Shown one piece after another: positions 53,753 to 64,000 of a stretch of DNA of 64,000 nt. The stretch covers positions 111,937-175,936 of the forward strand of contig MNCI01028787.1 in the NCBI GenBank assembly GCA_015680685.1. Direction: 5' to 3'. The DNA is from Gnetum montanum. Lineage: Eukaryota; Streptophyta; Gnetopsida; Gnetales; Gnetaceae. The stretch's first letter is position 1. The number at the start of each line of letters is the position of its first letter. The notes beneath the pieces are model-generated. The model made no database searches, had not been told where the DNA came from, and saw only the letters and a list, made by a program, of their open reading frames with translations. Both the position numbers and the translations under genes were made by a program.

Positions 53753-54480
53753 TTAGCACAGGTGGTCATCTCCCCCATGATTGAATTGAAAGGGGGAGAT
53801 TTGAAATAATGAGCGCTTATTTGAATTTTTTAGAAGTGTCCAACTTCTCCCAATTGATGTTTTTAGATTAAGGGTTGAAAGTTGGCAACACTCATACTCC
53901 AATGTATCTATGCTTTCGTTGTGGTTGTAAGTTGTTCCCCCAGTTAGTTCCATGCATATTGGTGGGTTGCTCTCTTGATTAGCTTTCAACCACTGGGTGT
54001 TATCTTGTTGTGTGGTTACTACATACAGGCACCTTTGTATTTGAGTTTCCTGGGCACACCGGTTGCATACAGGAGATGCTAAGCCTTCTTGTATGTCATC
54101 ACCCTCAGTATCACTATATGTCATGCATGGAACTTTCTTTTTCTCAATCTTTCCATAAATGTTTTCCTTAGATATTTCCAAGGAAAGATCGTGAATTCCT
54201 AGGCATGCATTTATGGTACTTAGCCATGCCCTTCCCATTATAATTGGGAAGTTCCCTTTATTATTGTTGACTTCTATCACTAGGAAATCAGCTAGGTATG
54301 ACCAACCACACATAGTGGTAATAATGTCCTCCATAAGTCCTAAAGGGATAGTGATGGACTGGTCAGCCAGCTCTAATTGAATATTGCTCTTCTTAAGTGA
54401 AGGCAAGTTCTAGGCTTTATACATTTCTTGCGATATTAAGTTGACTCCGAAACCTAAGTTAAGAAGATCCTTACGTGGTT
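53753..54480 (-). pseudogene. Aspartic protease (retropepsin-like) of element B, catalytic Asp lost
   Basis: The open frame 54406-53753 reads LPSLKKSNIQLELADQSI, PLGLMEDIITTM, LADFLVIEV and PIIMGRAWLSTINACL, in the order seen in Athila-like and related Gypsy proteases. The catalytic loop lies just upstream, before a stop, at about 54433-54470: DLLNLGFGVNLISQEMY. The family has DLG at this place, and here it is NLG, so the catalytic Asp is Asn. The tail (LYVVTTQQDNTQWLKANQ) is shared with element A. A normal element would continue into reverse transcriptase. This one stops. Confidence 0.8.
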
Positions 54481-57125
54481 CATTCCCAGCGACTTGGAGG
54501 TAGATTAAGGGACTTCCTGGGTCAGAGAGTTTCCTGGGAAGGTGGTCCACCTTTATCTAGTCAGTGACGATATGTGTTAACATAACCGTATGCGTTGAGC
54601 TCTGTTGTTGGTTTGAAGGGAGCTCCAAAGCCTTTCTTGATGGAGGAGTGGTCATAGACTCAACCGCTTGTCGTTGTGAGAGCTTGTTTGGACTGTTGGT
54701 TCTAAAGAAGGGTCTTCTCTTTGTACGGTTATTAGAATCAGTAGTGGGTTAAAGGCTTACAGCTCTCATAGCATTACATTGCTGCGGTTGAGTGGGGAGT
54801 TCCCGTTGCATCGTTGGAGTGGGTGGTAGTGGAACTATTAGCGTAAGAGTGGTGGACAGATTTGGAGGATGGTATGCATGTGGTGTGTCTCTCCCAAGAG
54901 AAGGAGTCTTAAAATACTCCCAAACTTGGTAGTGATGTTGTGAGGTTACGTGACCCATAGAGTCACTTGAAGAGATCAGCTGCTGCACGTAATAGCCATA
55001 CGGGTCTGGTTGCCGGTAAGGGTATTGTTGTCTCGGTGGTGGCATCCCCCATGACTATGGGTATTGCCACTGCTGGTATTGCTTGATAGGTTGTCGCAAA
55101 GTTCCACTTGGATAATATGTTAAGGGTTGGTGGAACTACCTTGGGTTACCTTGGGGATAAGATAACCTTCAGGGTGCTTGCCTTTTGTTAAGTCTTGGGT
55201 TGAGTGCATACACCCCGGACTCTTGCAGATGTGAGATTATTGGGCAACATCCCTTAGGATGGTCATATTGGCAGATCTCACATCCACCATCATTGTCCGT
55301 ATCAGAGTCCACAACCTCATCAGCGATAGTCATTTTTCCCTTACCCTTGCTACGTGCATGGTCTGAATCTCTCCTCTTTTTCTTATCGTGGTCACTACTT
55401 TGCTCCTTAGACTCCTCTACGATTTTTAAAACAGTTTTGAATCTACTGTCTAAGGAGTCCCACATTTGATCTACCTTAGTTGACACTTTGGTTGTTAACT
55501 TTTGAAGCGGTAAGGTTTTTCTATTCACCAACTTTGCGAGTGGTGACTCATCCTCTTCCTCACAGAATCTTACTCCCCTCTTTCTGAGAGAAGGATCGTG
55601 GTTATATTCTTTTGCACTTTCTCTTTTCCGTAGCTCTCCTTCTTCCTTAGCTACTTATTCCAAAAATCTATGAACTTCATAGGACCTATGTTTAGATAAT
55701 CTCCCTTGGGCATATGTTCCAAGGATTCTCCTAGTTTCATGTCTTAGCCCATCTAGGAGATGGCGTAGTTGATCCTATTGTGCGTAACCATGGCCTAGGC
55801 AACGATGTAGCAATGCATAATATTGGCCCATGGCAGCATCCAAGGGTTCGTGATTACCCTGCTTTCATCCTTGGATCTGCTTACGCAAGTTGGACACTCT
55901 AGAGTACATTTGGTATTTATCTTTAAACAATTCTAGCATCATACTCTACCGTCTAATGGATTCCAGTTCTAAGGATCGGTACCAACTTTCTACTTCTTTT
56001 ATGAGTGTCCTAGGAAATAACTTTAACTTTTGCCACTCTTTTTCAATATTCTGTAAGGCACAGGCATCATGGAATGCATGTAAATGATTCTACAGATTAG
56101 CATTATATCCCCCCTCAAATTGTGGGATATTGTTCATGTTTAGTCTCTTGATCTGACTATCTTTCTGGTGCCTTGTAGGTATTCTCACAGCCTTTGTAAT
56201 GTCTAACATGCTTTGGGTTGCAAGTAGGGGTTCATCATGATCATCTCTCTCATGATGTCTATGATGCCTACGTGGTTCCCTACTTTTCCTTCTTTCATGC
56301 CTTGATTCCCTAGAATACCCTCGTCCTCGCTCTTGACTCTCTCGTCAAGGTCTCTCATTTTGCTTATCCTTACCCTTATCCTCATGGTTGTGCTCTTTAT
56401 GACTATGTCCAGATGTGGAAGGAGAGGGTGAATGGTGCGATGAAGGGAAAGAAGAAGGAGAACCATCACCATGACGATGTTTCTTACCTTCCCTTCGGTG
56501 ATCTCGACCCCAATCGTGATGACGATCAAAATGCTTGCCCTTATCTTGTGCTTGTGTTCCCTTAGTGAACACTTGGTGTTCATGGGAACCAGAACCAGGG
56601 TTGTGAATCATGGAACGAAGGTTCTGATACCCTACCTCCTCACTATCATTAGGAGGGGGAACATCATTTTGTGGGGCACCTATTGAGATAGGTTCACCAC
56701 CCTTAATTTCTCTTATGACGGGCGAAGCATTATGGGGGCCTTTGCCCTTCAACGATGTGTGGTGAATCTCTTGCCACAAGTCCGATTGATGTTGCGCTTT
56801 TGTGGGATGGTAGTCCTTCATGTTGTAATTGCATGCAACGTACTCAGCGTATAATTGTGACATGTCAATTCATGCATGGGGCATGAAGGAGCATGTTGGG
56901 GGTGGCTCTGTTTGGAGGCAATACTATGGCACCCTCCAAGTCTCTCAATCATAGTTGTTCATCTTGATGGAAGACAAAGGTAAAGTCAGGTATATATTCA
57001 TCATGATGAATATATACCACATTGAATTTTTGAGGAACTGACGGTTCTTGGTTATGTATGTTGTGCCGCCGATTGTCTCTTGTGTGATCCCTAGGTGGTG
57101 AAGTGCTTTTATGAGAAGAAGACAT
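54481..57125 (-). pseudogene. gag of element B
   Basis: Probably starts at ATG 57123-57125 (MSSSHKSTSPPRDHTRDNRR) about 130 bases inside the primer site. It is frameshifted into open stretches 56863-56345 (another frame), 56330-55560 and 55531-55169. The core reads DDHDEPLLATQSML, FEGGYNANL, HAFHDACALQNIEKEWQKLK and GHGYAQ, matching Gypsy gag. The Arg/Ser/His-rich part (56583-56240) precedes it. A coiled region and CEICQYDHPKGCC (55244-55282) follow, with the same short Cys-His spacing as in element A. The C-terminal part (55045-54749) is Pro/Gln/Tyr-rich. Stops and shifts make it non-functional. Confidence 0.75.
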
Positions 57126-57252
57126 CTTAGTTTAGTTCGGTGTGCTGTTTGTTGTTATGTTATTTTTCGTATGATTAACCCTAAGGGTTTTTTTAAGCTT
57201 CCCAATGATGTGGATGATTTCCTATGTTCTACTTAGCACACAAACAACTTAG

Positions 57253-57270
57253 TCCCCGGCAACGGCGCCA
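57253..57270 (-). promoter_or_regulatory. tRNA-Asp primer-binding site of element B
   Basis: On the minus strand TGGCGCCGTTGCCGGGGA, one base after the LTR. It is the exact complement of the 3' end of plant tRNA-Asp(GUC) and the usual primer site of Athila and Tat-type Gypsy elements. Confidence 0.9.
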
Positions 57271-57271
57271 A

Positions 57272-58073
57272 TGATGAGTGGCGAGGTACCCCTACACTCA
57301 ACCATACGAATACAAGCGTTACACGTACAATACAGTTGAACTCCACAGACTAAGTGTCTACACGCCTTATGGAACACCTAAGGTTAATCAATTGTTGTCC
57401 TCCCAAGCTCACTTGTATTTGTTATGGTTGTATGGTTAAGTAAGCTTGAGACATGTGATTTTTATATCTTTTATGTTTTATCGCCTATGGTAAGAGGGAA
57501 AAGGGTGAAGAGACTAAGTAACTAACTTTAACTAACTAAGCCTTAATTATCCTAGCATCAGTATCCGTTCCCACTTGCCGTTTCACACCCTGAACCAATG
57601 CAATGCTATTGGGATTACCAAATGCTATTCGTCACTGGGATTACCAAGCGTAACACATGTGCTCGAAGTGGTCATACTGAATGCACTTAACTATGAGAGT
57701 TGAGGGTTGAGAGAGATTAAGTCCTTAAGAAAGCATTTAAACAATTAAGAATAATTAAAGTCTTATTCAGCTTAGTCCATGCACTACAAGGTTTATCCAA
57801 AAGTTCATCTTTATTACCGTACTCAATTGTGTGCTCAGGTAAAATATTGCTCGAATAAAGATTTATTCACTTTGGACTCCTACTACGGGCACATGGAAAT
57901 TATTCTAACTCTGGAATGGAAAAATGGCAAGAGTTTGGCTAAGGTCTAGATCTAGATGGAGAAACAAGGGAGAGTTGCCTCTTATTTATAGAATTGGCAG
58001 CAGGCTGCGATATTGCATATGGGATATCACAAGGAAGGACGCTATATCGCGTACGCGATATCGCGTCCCATCA
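57272..58073 (-). mobile_element. 5' LTR of element B (802 bp)
   Basis: On the plus strand it runs TGATGAGTGGCGAGG to CGCGTCCCATCA. ATATCGCGTACGCGATAT (58044-58061) is a perfect 18-bp palindrome close to the LTR start. The TATA box is on the minus strand at 57983-57990. Two TTGGTAATCCCAG motifs lie on the minus strand near 57610-57650. Confidence 0.9.
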
Positions 58074-58078
58074 GTAGC
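58074..58078. repeat. Target-site duplication GTAGC (right)
   Basis: Matches 51067-51071. Confidence 0.9.
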
Positions 58079-59470
58079 TATGACTTATTTGGAAACTAAT
58101 TTTTTAAAGCTAACTAGGCAGTTTTTCTAAGAAGCCAAATTTGTTATTTACCATTTTAGTGCTTTTAATTTTTTTTCTTAGATATATTCTCAAAATTTAA
58201 TAGTTCCTTAAAATAGAGAAAATAGGAACTTTTAATGAAAAAATTTCAGGGAAGTATCTCTAGAGATATTAATAACTCAAGAAAATAGCAAAAGAATACT
58301 TATCAAAGACCAAGCATGATATGAGATCATACATCCTCATAAATCATCACTGTCACAACTTGTTGNCGCAAAGCAAGCTAAGAAGAAGTTACTACTACTT
58401 AAGAAAGTAAAAGAACTCCAACTACTGTAATTAATAGTGTACAATTGGCCTTTGTAATTGCTAATAAAGATAGGGCTCTATCTACTAAGAAATCTATAGT
58501 AAAAAATCTTGCGACATCATCATGAAATTTTAAAATGAGGTTAAGATAAAGGAACCATTATAGATGCAAAAGAAGAACTTACAAAAATCATTGAAGGCTA
58601 AAAGAGGAGCTCATCAGCTACTTCAACAATTCAAATCATTATTAAATATGATGAAATTTCGCAACTATGTTAATGAACTACTTAAGGCATTAATTACAAA
58701 CAATGTGGCCATTCCAAATTCTCCATTAACCATGCATAGAAATGTGTTAGCTAGAGTGATGATAGATAAGTTAAAATCCATGACTTCTACTTCATCTTTC
58801 TTTGCTTCTTGATCTCCTATAGTGATAACCAGTGAGAAGTCTAATGCTCCTCCCTCAATAATCATAGAATAGGTTAATTTAGAAAACAATCCTAATCTCT
58901 ACCAATTTTATGTTATAAAATTTAAGCTTGCTAAATAAATATTTCCTATTATTTTCAACAAGTTGTGNGACCCTTCTTTGCTTTCATACATCTCATATAT
59001 AATTCAATAACATAATAATATAAGAAGATAATATAATGGAATTCCTTATTGTTTGGAGAGATGACAATTGAATTAATGTTAGCAATTTAAGGTCAAGTTT
59101 TACTTTTTTCAAGACTTTGAACTCAAGATGTTCATTGTTAAACTTAGTAATGATTGTTTAGTTGGAGAAGTTATAAATATATTAATCTAGAATATCTTTC
59201 TCAATTATTAAGTTAAAGAACTTAATCATTGCTTCATATTCTATGAACTTAGCTTTTAAGACATAGTGGTGCATGATAAAATGCATTGTGTTACTCTTCA
59301 AAGATTATCCCTCAAGATTTGACTATTTTTTTTGGAATTTTAATTATTGGAGCTACCATTTGCTTTTCTTCAATCATGTCTCAATCTCCCAAAACCCACA
59401 ACTATGGTAGAGTACAAATTATTGATGGTTTGACCATTATTTCTTTTGATATAAGATATAATTATTAGAG
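58079..59470. other. AT-rich DNA, no recognised gene
   Basis: Single N bases occur at 58366 and 58968. The open frame 58564-58812 (Lys/Leu-rich, no motif) may be decayed gag-like text, but I cannot support a family. Confidence 0.4.
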
Positions 59471-62190
59471 ATCGATAGCTGTTTAAGACCTTTTTGATCT
59501 TACTACTATAGAAGTTTTGGCTTTGCCAGAGTTGTTTTTGGCCACCATGAGTTGAGCATGAGTTATAGCTTGGTCATGAATTGCAAAACAACAAGTCATG
59601 GTATCTTATCATAGGTCATGGTCAAGTCATTTTATAATACCACAAACCCACCATGGATCATGGTCTATTTGAAATAGAGAAAAATATGCTCTAAGAATAC
59701 CACAAGTCATGGTCAAGCTGTTGTGAATATTCTATAGTTTGTAGTACCTCCTTCGTACTTCACATTACCTACAAGAAGACCATGAGTCATGGGACTATAA
59801 AAAATAGAATATAATTCATGGTATGATTGTGATTAAGTACCATGGGTTGTGGTGAAGTTGTGGTCCTCACCACAAGACATGGTGAGGTTGTGGTTACTTA
59901 GAAGTATCTTTGTATATATTATGAGTCATGGCAAAGGATATGCTTCTTTGAGAGTTAAATTACTAATGTGCTATCTACCATGAGCTCAATGGGTAAAAAG
60001 ACATTTAATCCCAATTGAGTGAAGAGCTTTCTAAGCTACAATATATGATAAATACAATTTGTCATTGCAATGAATTCAACCTCACATTATGATAAGGCTA
60101 TAGCACTTTGCTTCTTGCTATTGTCATAGATGGGTTCAGCTCAATGAAAGATGATTGAACTTAATGTAGACTTTCTCTCTTGTAGATATTCAATGAATGA
60201 ATGTTGAGAAAATTAAACAAGCAAAGTAGTAGGCATCATTGAAAATAGGAACATAGGAACAAAAAAAAAAAAAGAAAAAGAAAAAGAAAACACATAGAAA
60301 AAGATAAAATGTTATAAAAGATTACTCTAACATTAAAAAAACTTGCTAATTATTAAATTGAAAATTACCAACATTACCTAAGTAAATTTTTAGAACTAAC
60401 TTAGGCCTATACTCAAGATAAGCAAAATATAAATACAATCCTCATAAAAAATACATGGTGTACAAATTCTAGTTGAACATTATAGCATAGAATCAAATAA
60501 CTAATATTGAAAATCTAAATATTGTACTAAATAAAATGATCTAAAAGTAAGATCTATTCATCAACTTCTTCATCAAATTCCTCCTTATCACAACTAACTA
60601 AATCACCTAAAAGATACAAAAATAAAAAGCAAATCATTCCTAAGGCAAACTAGGGTAAATTAGCTATAAAATTCTTCCTTATGGATTCGATTAGAGGCAT
60701 GAGGTAGCTGGTTAGTTAAGCATAAGGGGTAATTGCAAATAGAAGGTAGCATTCCAAAAATAAACATAAATAGATCAAATCATAAGTAATAATCCAAAAA
60801 GAATTATTAAAACTAATAAATTAAAAACTCCATCACCACCCACTAATCCTAAGTGAATAAATGAATCAAACAAATCAAATGACACTTGCTGACAATATTG
60901 ATTGATCAATGCTTTTTTTATAGTAATTAAAATTAAATGACACTTACTAACAAGGTTGACTGCATAAGTATCCAACATACTACTAAAAAATGCATCCTAC
61001 ATAGTCGCCACAAAGTTGTTAATGTTGCTAAAAAATTCCAATTATTATCAAATAATACAAACACTAAAATATAATATGAAAAGTAATCCTTGGGTGGTAG
61101 TGAGATATATTCAAATTACTTGTGAAGTAAAAAAGATGAAGACTAAGATTTGTGTTGCTAAAACAAAGGTTATAAGTTGCTAAGTAAAAGGCCAAAGTTG
61201 AAATGCATATTCTAAAAAATGTTTGAAAAATGTAGAAAAATGCCAAAGAGGAATTCTAAGCTTATAGAGGCTAAAATAAGGTACTAGAAATGTTAAAACA
61301 TCATTTTTCACCATTTTTGACAAATTTACATTGCTTGGAGGCTAGGGGTCATTTTATAAAAGTTGCTTGGTTTTTCATGATAAATTCAAAAATGATGTTA
61401 ATTGTTTGTCATGATGAGGTCATTGCCGATTGGGCAGGACATCTTGTGATCCATGCTGGTGAGATGAACAATCATTTCTTCTTGGCCATTGGTGCATGAC
61501 GTTGTTTTAAGAGTCAATAATACAAAAATAACTCAAAAATAACTCAAAAATCTAGTTCTATAGCTAAAAAATTTAGTTGAATCGGAACACACACAAACAT
61601 GGTCAAATCAAGTAAAAATATTAACTAATGTCTCATGATAATAATTCTTATAAATAACAAAAAATTCAGAAAATAATAAAAAAATATCCACATATGAGTA
61701 GCAAGCATTTCATAAAACAATTATTGAAAAAATAGAGATGGGCCAAAAACATATGCATGTAAAATAAAAATAATAAATCTCATTAAATAGAGCAAAAATA
61801 TGAAATGATCCTACTTGAAATAATAGCATTGTAGAAAGAAATAGTTTCATGGATAAGATTTCTAAAATAGGCTTTAATTAATCTTAAAAGTTGTACATCA
61901 ATAATGGAATCTAAACAAAACTGTAAATGAGATCTAAAACTATAACTTACCAAAGATCCTAGTTGATAATGCAAAGCTAGATCTAGCTCATCTCCAATCT
62001 AGTAGGGTCTCCCTCTCTAGTTCTATTTCCTAGATGTTAGCTATAAAATGGCTAATCTCTCATGGAAATGGTTGTGAGGTATGTATTCTTGTAAGGGTTT
62101 GGCAATGTTGGAAAAAAGGAAAAATACCATGAAAACTAAAAATAAAAAAGAAATTCTAATTCTAAATATATTTTTAAATCCTTTTTATAA
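59470..62190 (+). repeat. CATGG-rich dispersed repeat, copy 2
   Basis: Diverged copy of 3596-5092 in the same orientation. CATGAGTCATGG- and GGTCATGGTCAAGTCAT-like phrases fill 59543-59935. From 61290 to 62180 the order of blocks matches copy 1 down to GAAATTCTAATT at the end. It is about 1.2 kb longer, mostly because of 60000-61280, which has no counterpart in copy 1 and may be an insertion or a part lost from copy 1. No coding domain. The start is approximate. Confidence 0.6.
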
Positions 62191-64000
62191 TAGGGGCTAA
62201 TGCCTAGTAGGCATTTTTAAGGATAAGGTTAAAGCTGTATCTAACTCAAGCTACTAGCTTTGTCTAAGTTCAACTCAAAACAAAGTCTAAGGTTAAAACA
62301 TAATTAATGAAGAGGCTAACAAAAAGACTCTCTATAACATAAGCTAAAAAAGTATAAAATAAAAATATAAACATATTAATTTCTAAAAATACAAAGTATC
62401 TAAATAAAGCATAGTACAAACTAGAGTAGTACCCCATGTATCAATGACCCATCGACCTTAAGTATGCTCCTTTCTCTTCTATTTGCAAATTTGATGAACT
62501 CATGTTAGTTAACCTTTGAAGGGGTTGATCGAAGGTCAACCTTAATAAGGTTAAGTTGACCTTATATGTGATAATTTTTCTTTCCTTCTATTGTAGCCTA
62601 CAATTAAGATCGATCAACCTAGCAAGTGATAATTTTCATACTTTGTCATTCCAAATTATAAATGTGGCTAACAATCTCACACTATTTGAGCATGGAAAAA
62701 AAATTACTTGGAGTCATAACTATTAAAACACAAAGAACTTCTTTTGAAAGATGAAAAATATTATAATCACACCTAATGAGAACCCAAAATACATTTAAAC
62801 AAATAACCCTTATGACTTCTTAAGAACTCCTTGAGCTAATGACTACCTCTTATTTTCTCCTCAATTTCTTTCACTTGTGTTCTCTTCCTCTTGTTTGAAA
62901 TCTACAAAAATCTAGAAAATGAATATTTTCAAGGTACAAAAATGACCTTAGAGGGAGGTGAATTGATACCAAATAATATGCTTAAAGAAAAAAGGAAATA
63001 ACAAGCTTATAATGCACATGCTCACATGTTTAGAACTTGTAGGGAAGGTGTAAAGATTAGATATAGACAAATTATTAAGTTAAAAAAATGCTATACCAAT
63101 ATGTTAATTGGAAGGCTTGTAGTATATAAGAAGAGTTATAAATATATGAAATTAGCCATATGTCCTGTAATAAGGCACATTATGAATTAAGGTAAAAGGG
63201 TATAAAAATCTATTTTATTGAATTGAGGCAAAAAGGAATAGTAATAAATATGTATTTTAAGAAAAACTCATGTGGGCATGTGCATAATTGATAATGACAT
63301 TGAGCTTGAAAAAATGAGGTTACATAAGTGTATAAAGATATATCTCATGTTACATAGAATATAAGCATAGAAAGACACAAGAAGAAATAAAAAGGCAAAT
63401 GAAGGAAATTAGTCTTCCTTTTTCTCTTTACTATTTTTGTCTAATTTCTCTAATTCAAATTGATCAACGTCACTAGGTCTAGCTTGTAATTATTCTTCTT
63501 CAAATCTCCTTGATGGAGTAGTAGTATTGGCTTTCTCATTACTTTTTGGATCCTCAATATCTGCATGCATCTCCATACCTGTATTATATTCAAAATCATT
63601 AATTGAACTCTTGTCTTTAATTTTTTAATGAATCTTTTTTTCCTAAATAGCTGAGAACTCATGTTCTTCATAGCATTCATATGCTTCACCATCTATCCCA
63701 TGAACTAAGTATCAAGAGTGACTTTATTGTTTTCTTTCTTCAAAGTAGATGGAAGAACATGCTCTTCAGTAGCTTTAAGATTTATATTCCTAGGCATAAC
63801 ATCATCATATGGTTAAGATTTTGGATCTTCAACCTAATTTCAAGAATCAACACATTTTTTCTCATAATTAACATGGTCATAAGAATACCAAATGGTAAAT
63901 TAAGATAGCCATTTCCAAAAGCACGACGAACTAGAGTTTGAAAAACATATTTTGAACCATCAAGCTTCTTTTTAGTAGTCATGTAATATATTACAAATAG
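62190..64000. other. AT-rich DNA with an unidentified minus-strand coding remnant
   Basis: From about 63982 down to 63450 the minus strand has two nearly adjacent open stretches (for example KKKLDGSKYVFQTLVRRAFG, then VKHMNAMKNMSSQLFRKKR). They look like decayed protein and could belong to a transposon that continues past the window. I do not recognise the family. The remainder shows nothing. Confidence 0.35.

Larger units (their letters stand above)
51072..58073 (-). mobile_element. Non-autonomous LTR retrotransposon B (gag-protease, no pol), 7,002 bp
   Basis: Complete element on the minus strand with LTRs at 57272-58073 (5') and 51072-51864 (3'), exact GTAGC duplications, a perfect tRNA-Asp primer site (57253-57270) and a purine-rich tract TTATGGGGGTA next to the 3' LTR. 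The internal 5.4 kb holds gag and an aspartic protease. After the protease there are 1.9 kb without any reverse transcriptase, RNase H or integrase motif. The LTRs look about nine-tenths identical by eye, differing mostly by transitions. It belongs to the same family as element A (44 to 50 kb, opposite strand) and the lone LTR at 34594. Mobility would need pol proteins from another element. Confidence 0.9.

Noticed and set aside
53578-53778. Minus-strand 66-codon frame with a Cys-Val repeat
   Set aside because: The repeat is a translated CA microsatellite.
56345-56863. 172-codon minus frame as an independent gene
   Set aside because: It is one frame of the broken gag of element B. The frame continues in neighbouring frames within the element.
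63450-63982. Possible Copia integrase-RT junction on the minus strand
   Set aside because: No catalytic or boundary motif could be placed. It is listed only as an unidentified remnant.

Overview
The window is nuclear DNA from a seed plant with a large, AT-rich, transposon-filled genome. The evidence is plant-type spliced genes (GT-AG introns), plant Ty3/Gypsy and Copia retrotransposons with tRNA-Asp and initiator-tRNA-Met primer sites, LINEs with plant-type domains, and old nested insertions. A gymnosperm is my best guess from the density and age of the elements. Nothing in the window proves it. Two runs of N (11191-11378 and 49488-49845) and two single N bases mark assembly gaps.

Only two host genes look intact. 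One (8382-11069, +, three exons) encodes a secreted FAD-dependent L-gulono-1,4-lactone oxidase-like enzyme of the plant GULLO family. The other (42928-43296, +, one coding exon, probably with a 5'-UTR intron) encodes a 122-residue protein with a YDAPSYALNFDDG motif and unknown function. Both have TATA boxes and higher GC than their surroundings.

Region by region. 1-1690: tail of a broken Ty3/Gypsy pol with polypurine tract and LTR. 1700-6370: Copia gag remnant split by an L1-type LINE (minus) with its target-site duplication, then a repeat rich in CATGG motifs flanked by a 20-bp direct repeat, then a LINE of another lineage (plus). 6380-8100: AT-rich DNA with tRNA-like/SINE traces. 8284-11090: the GULLO gene. 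12222-15235: two minus-oriented LTRs around a non-coding unit with a 30-bp minisatellite. 15290-20530: Ty3/Gypsy gag-protease remnant split by a 1.66-kb solo LTR with a CAAAG duplication. 21155-22200: processed pseudogene of an RBP45/47-type RNA-binding protein. 22462-23527: Copia LTR. 23530-24130: GC-rich island. 26341-27823: second copy of the minisatellite unit. 32634-39125: Copia-related element with primer site, gag, a 3' open region with internal tandem duplication, polypurine tract and LTR, interrupted by a foreign LTR. 42197-43880: the small gene. 43970-50202 and 51072-58073: two related LTR retrotransposons in convergent orientation. 59470-62190: second copy of the CATGG-rich repeat.

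The most interesting system is the pair at 43970-50202 and 51072-58073, with a related lone LTR at 34594-35452. Each of the pair is delimited by an exact 5-bp target-site duplication (ATCAT and GTAGC). They carry gag, and one also carries a protease, but I see no reverse transcriptase, RNase H or integrase. Both share about 2 kb of conserved non-coding DNA before the 3' LTR. All three LTRs have GATATC-type palindromes upstream of a TATA box. They look like a non-autonomous family mobilised by a pol-encoding partner.
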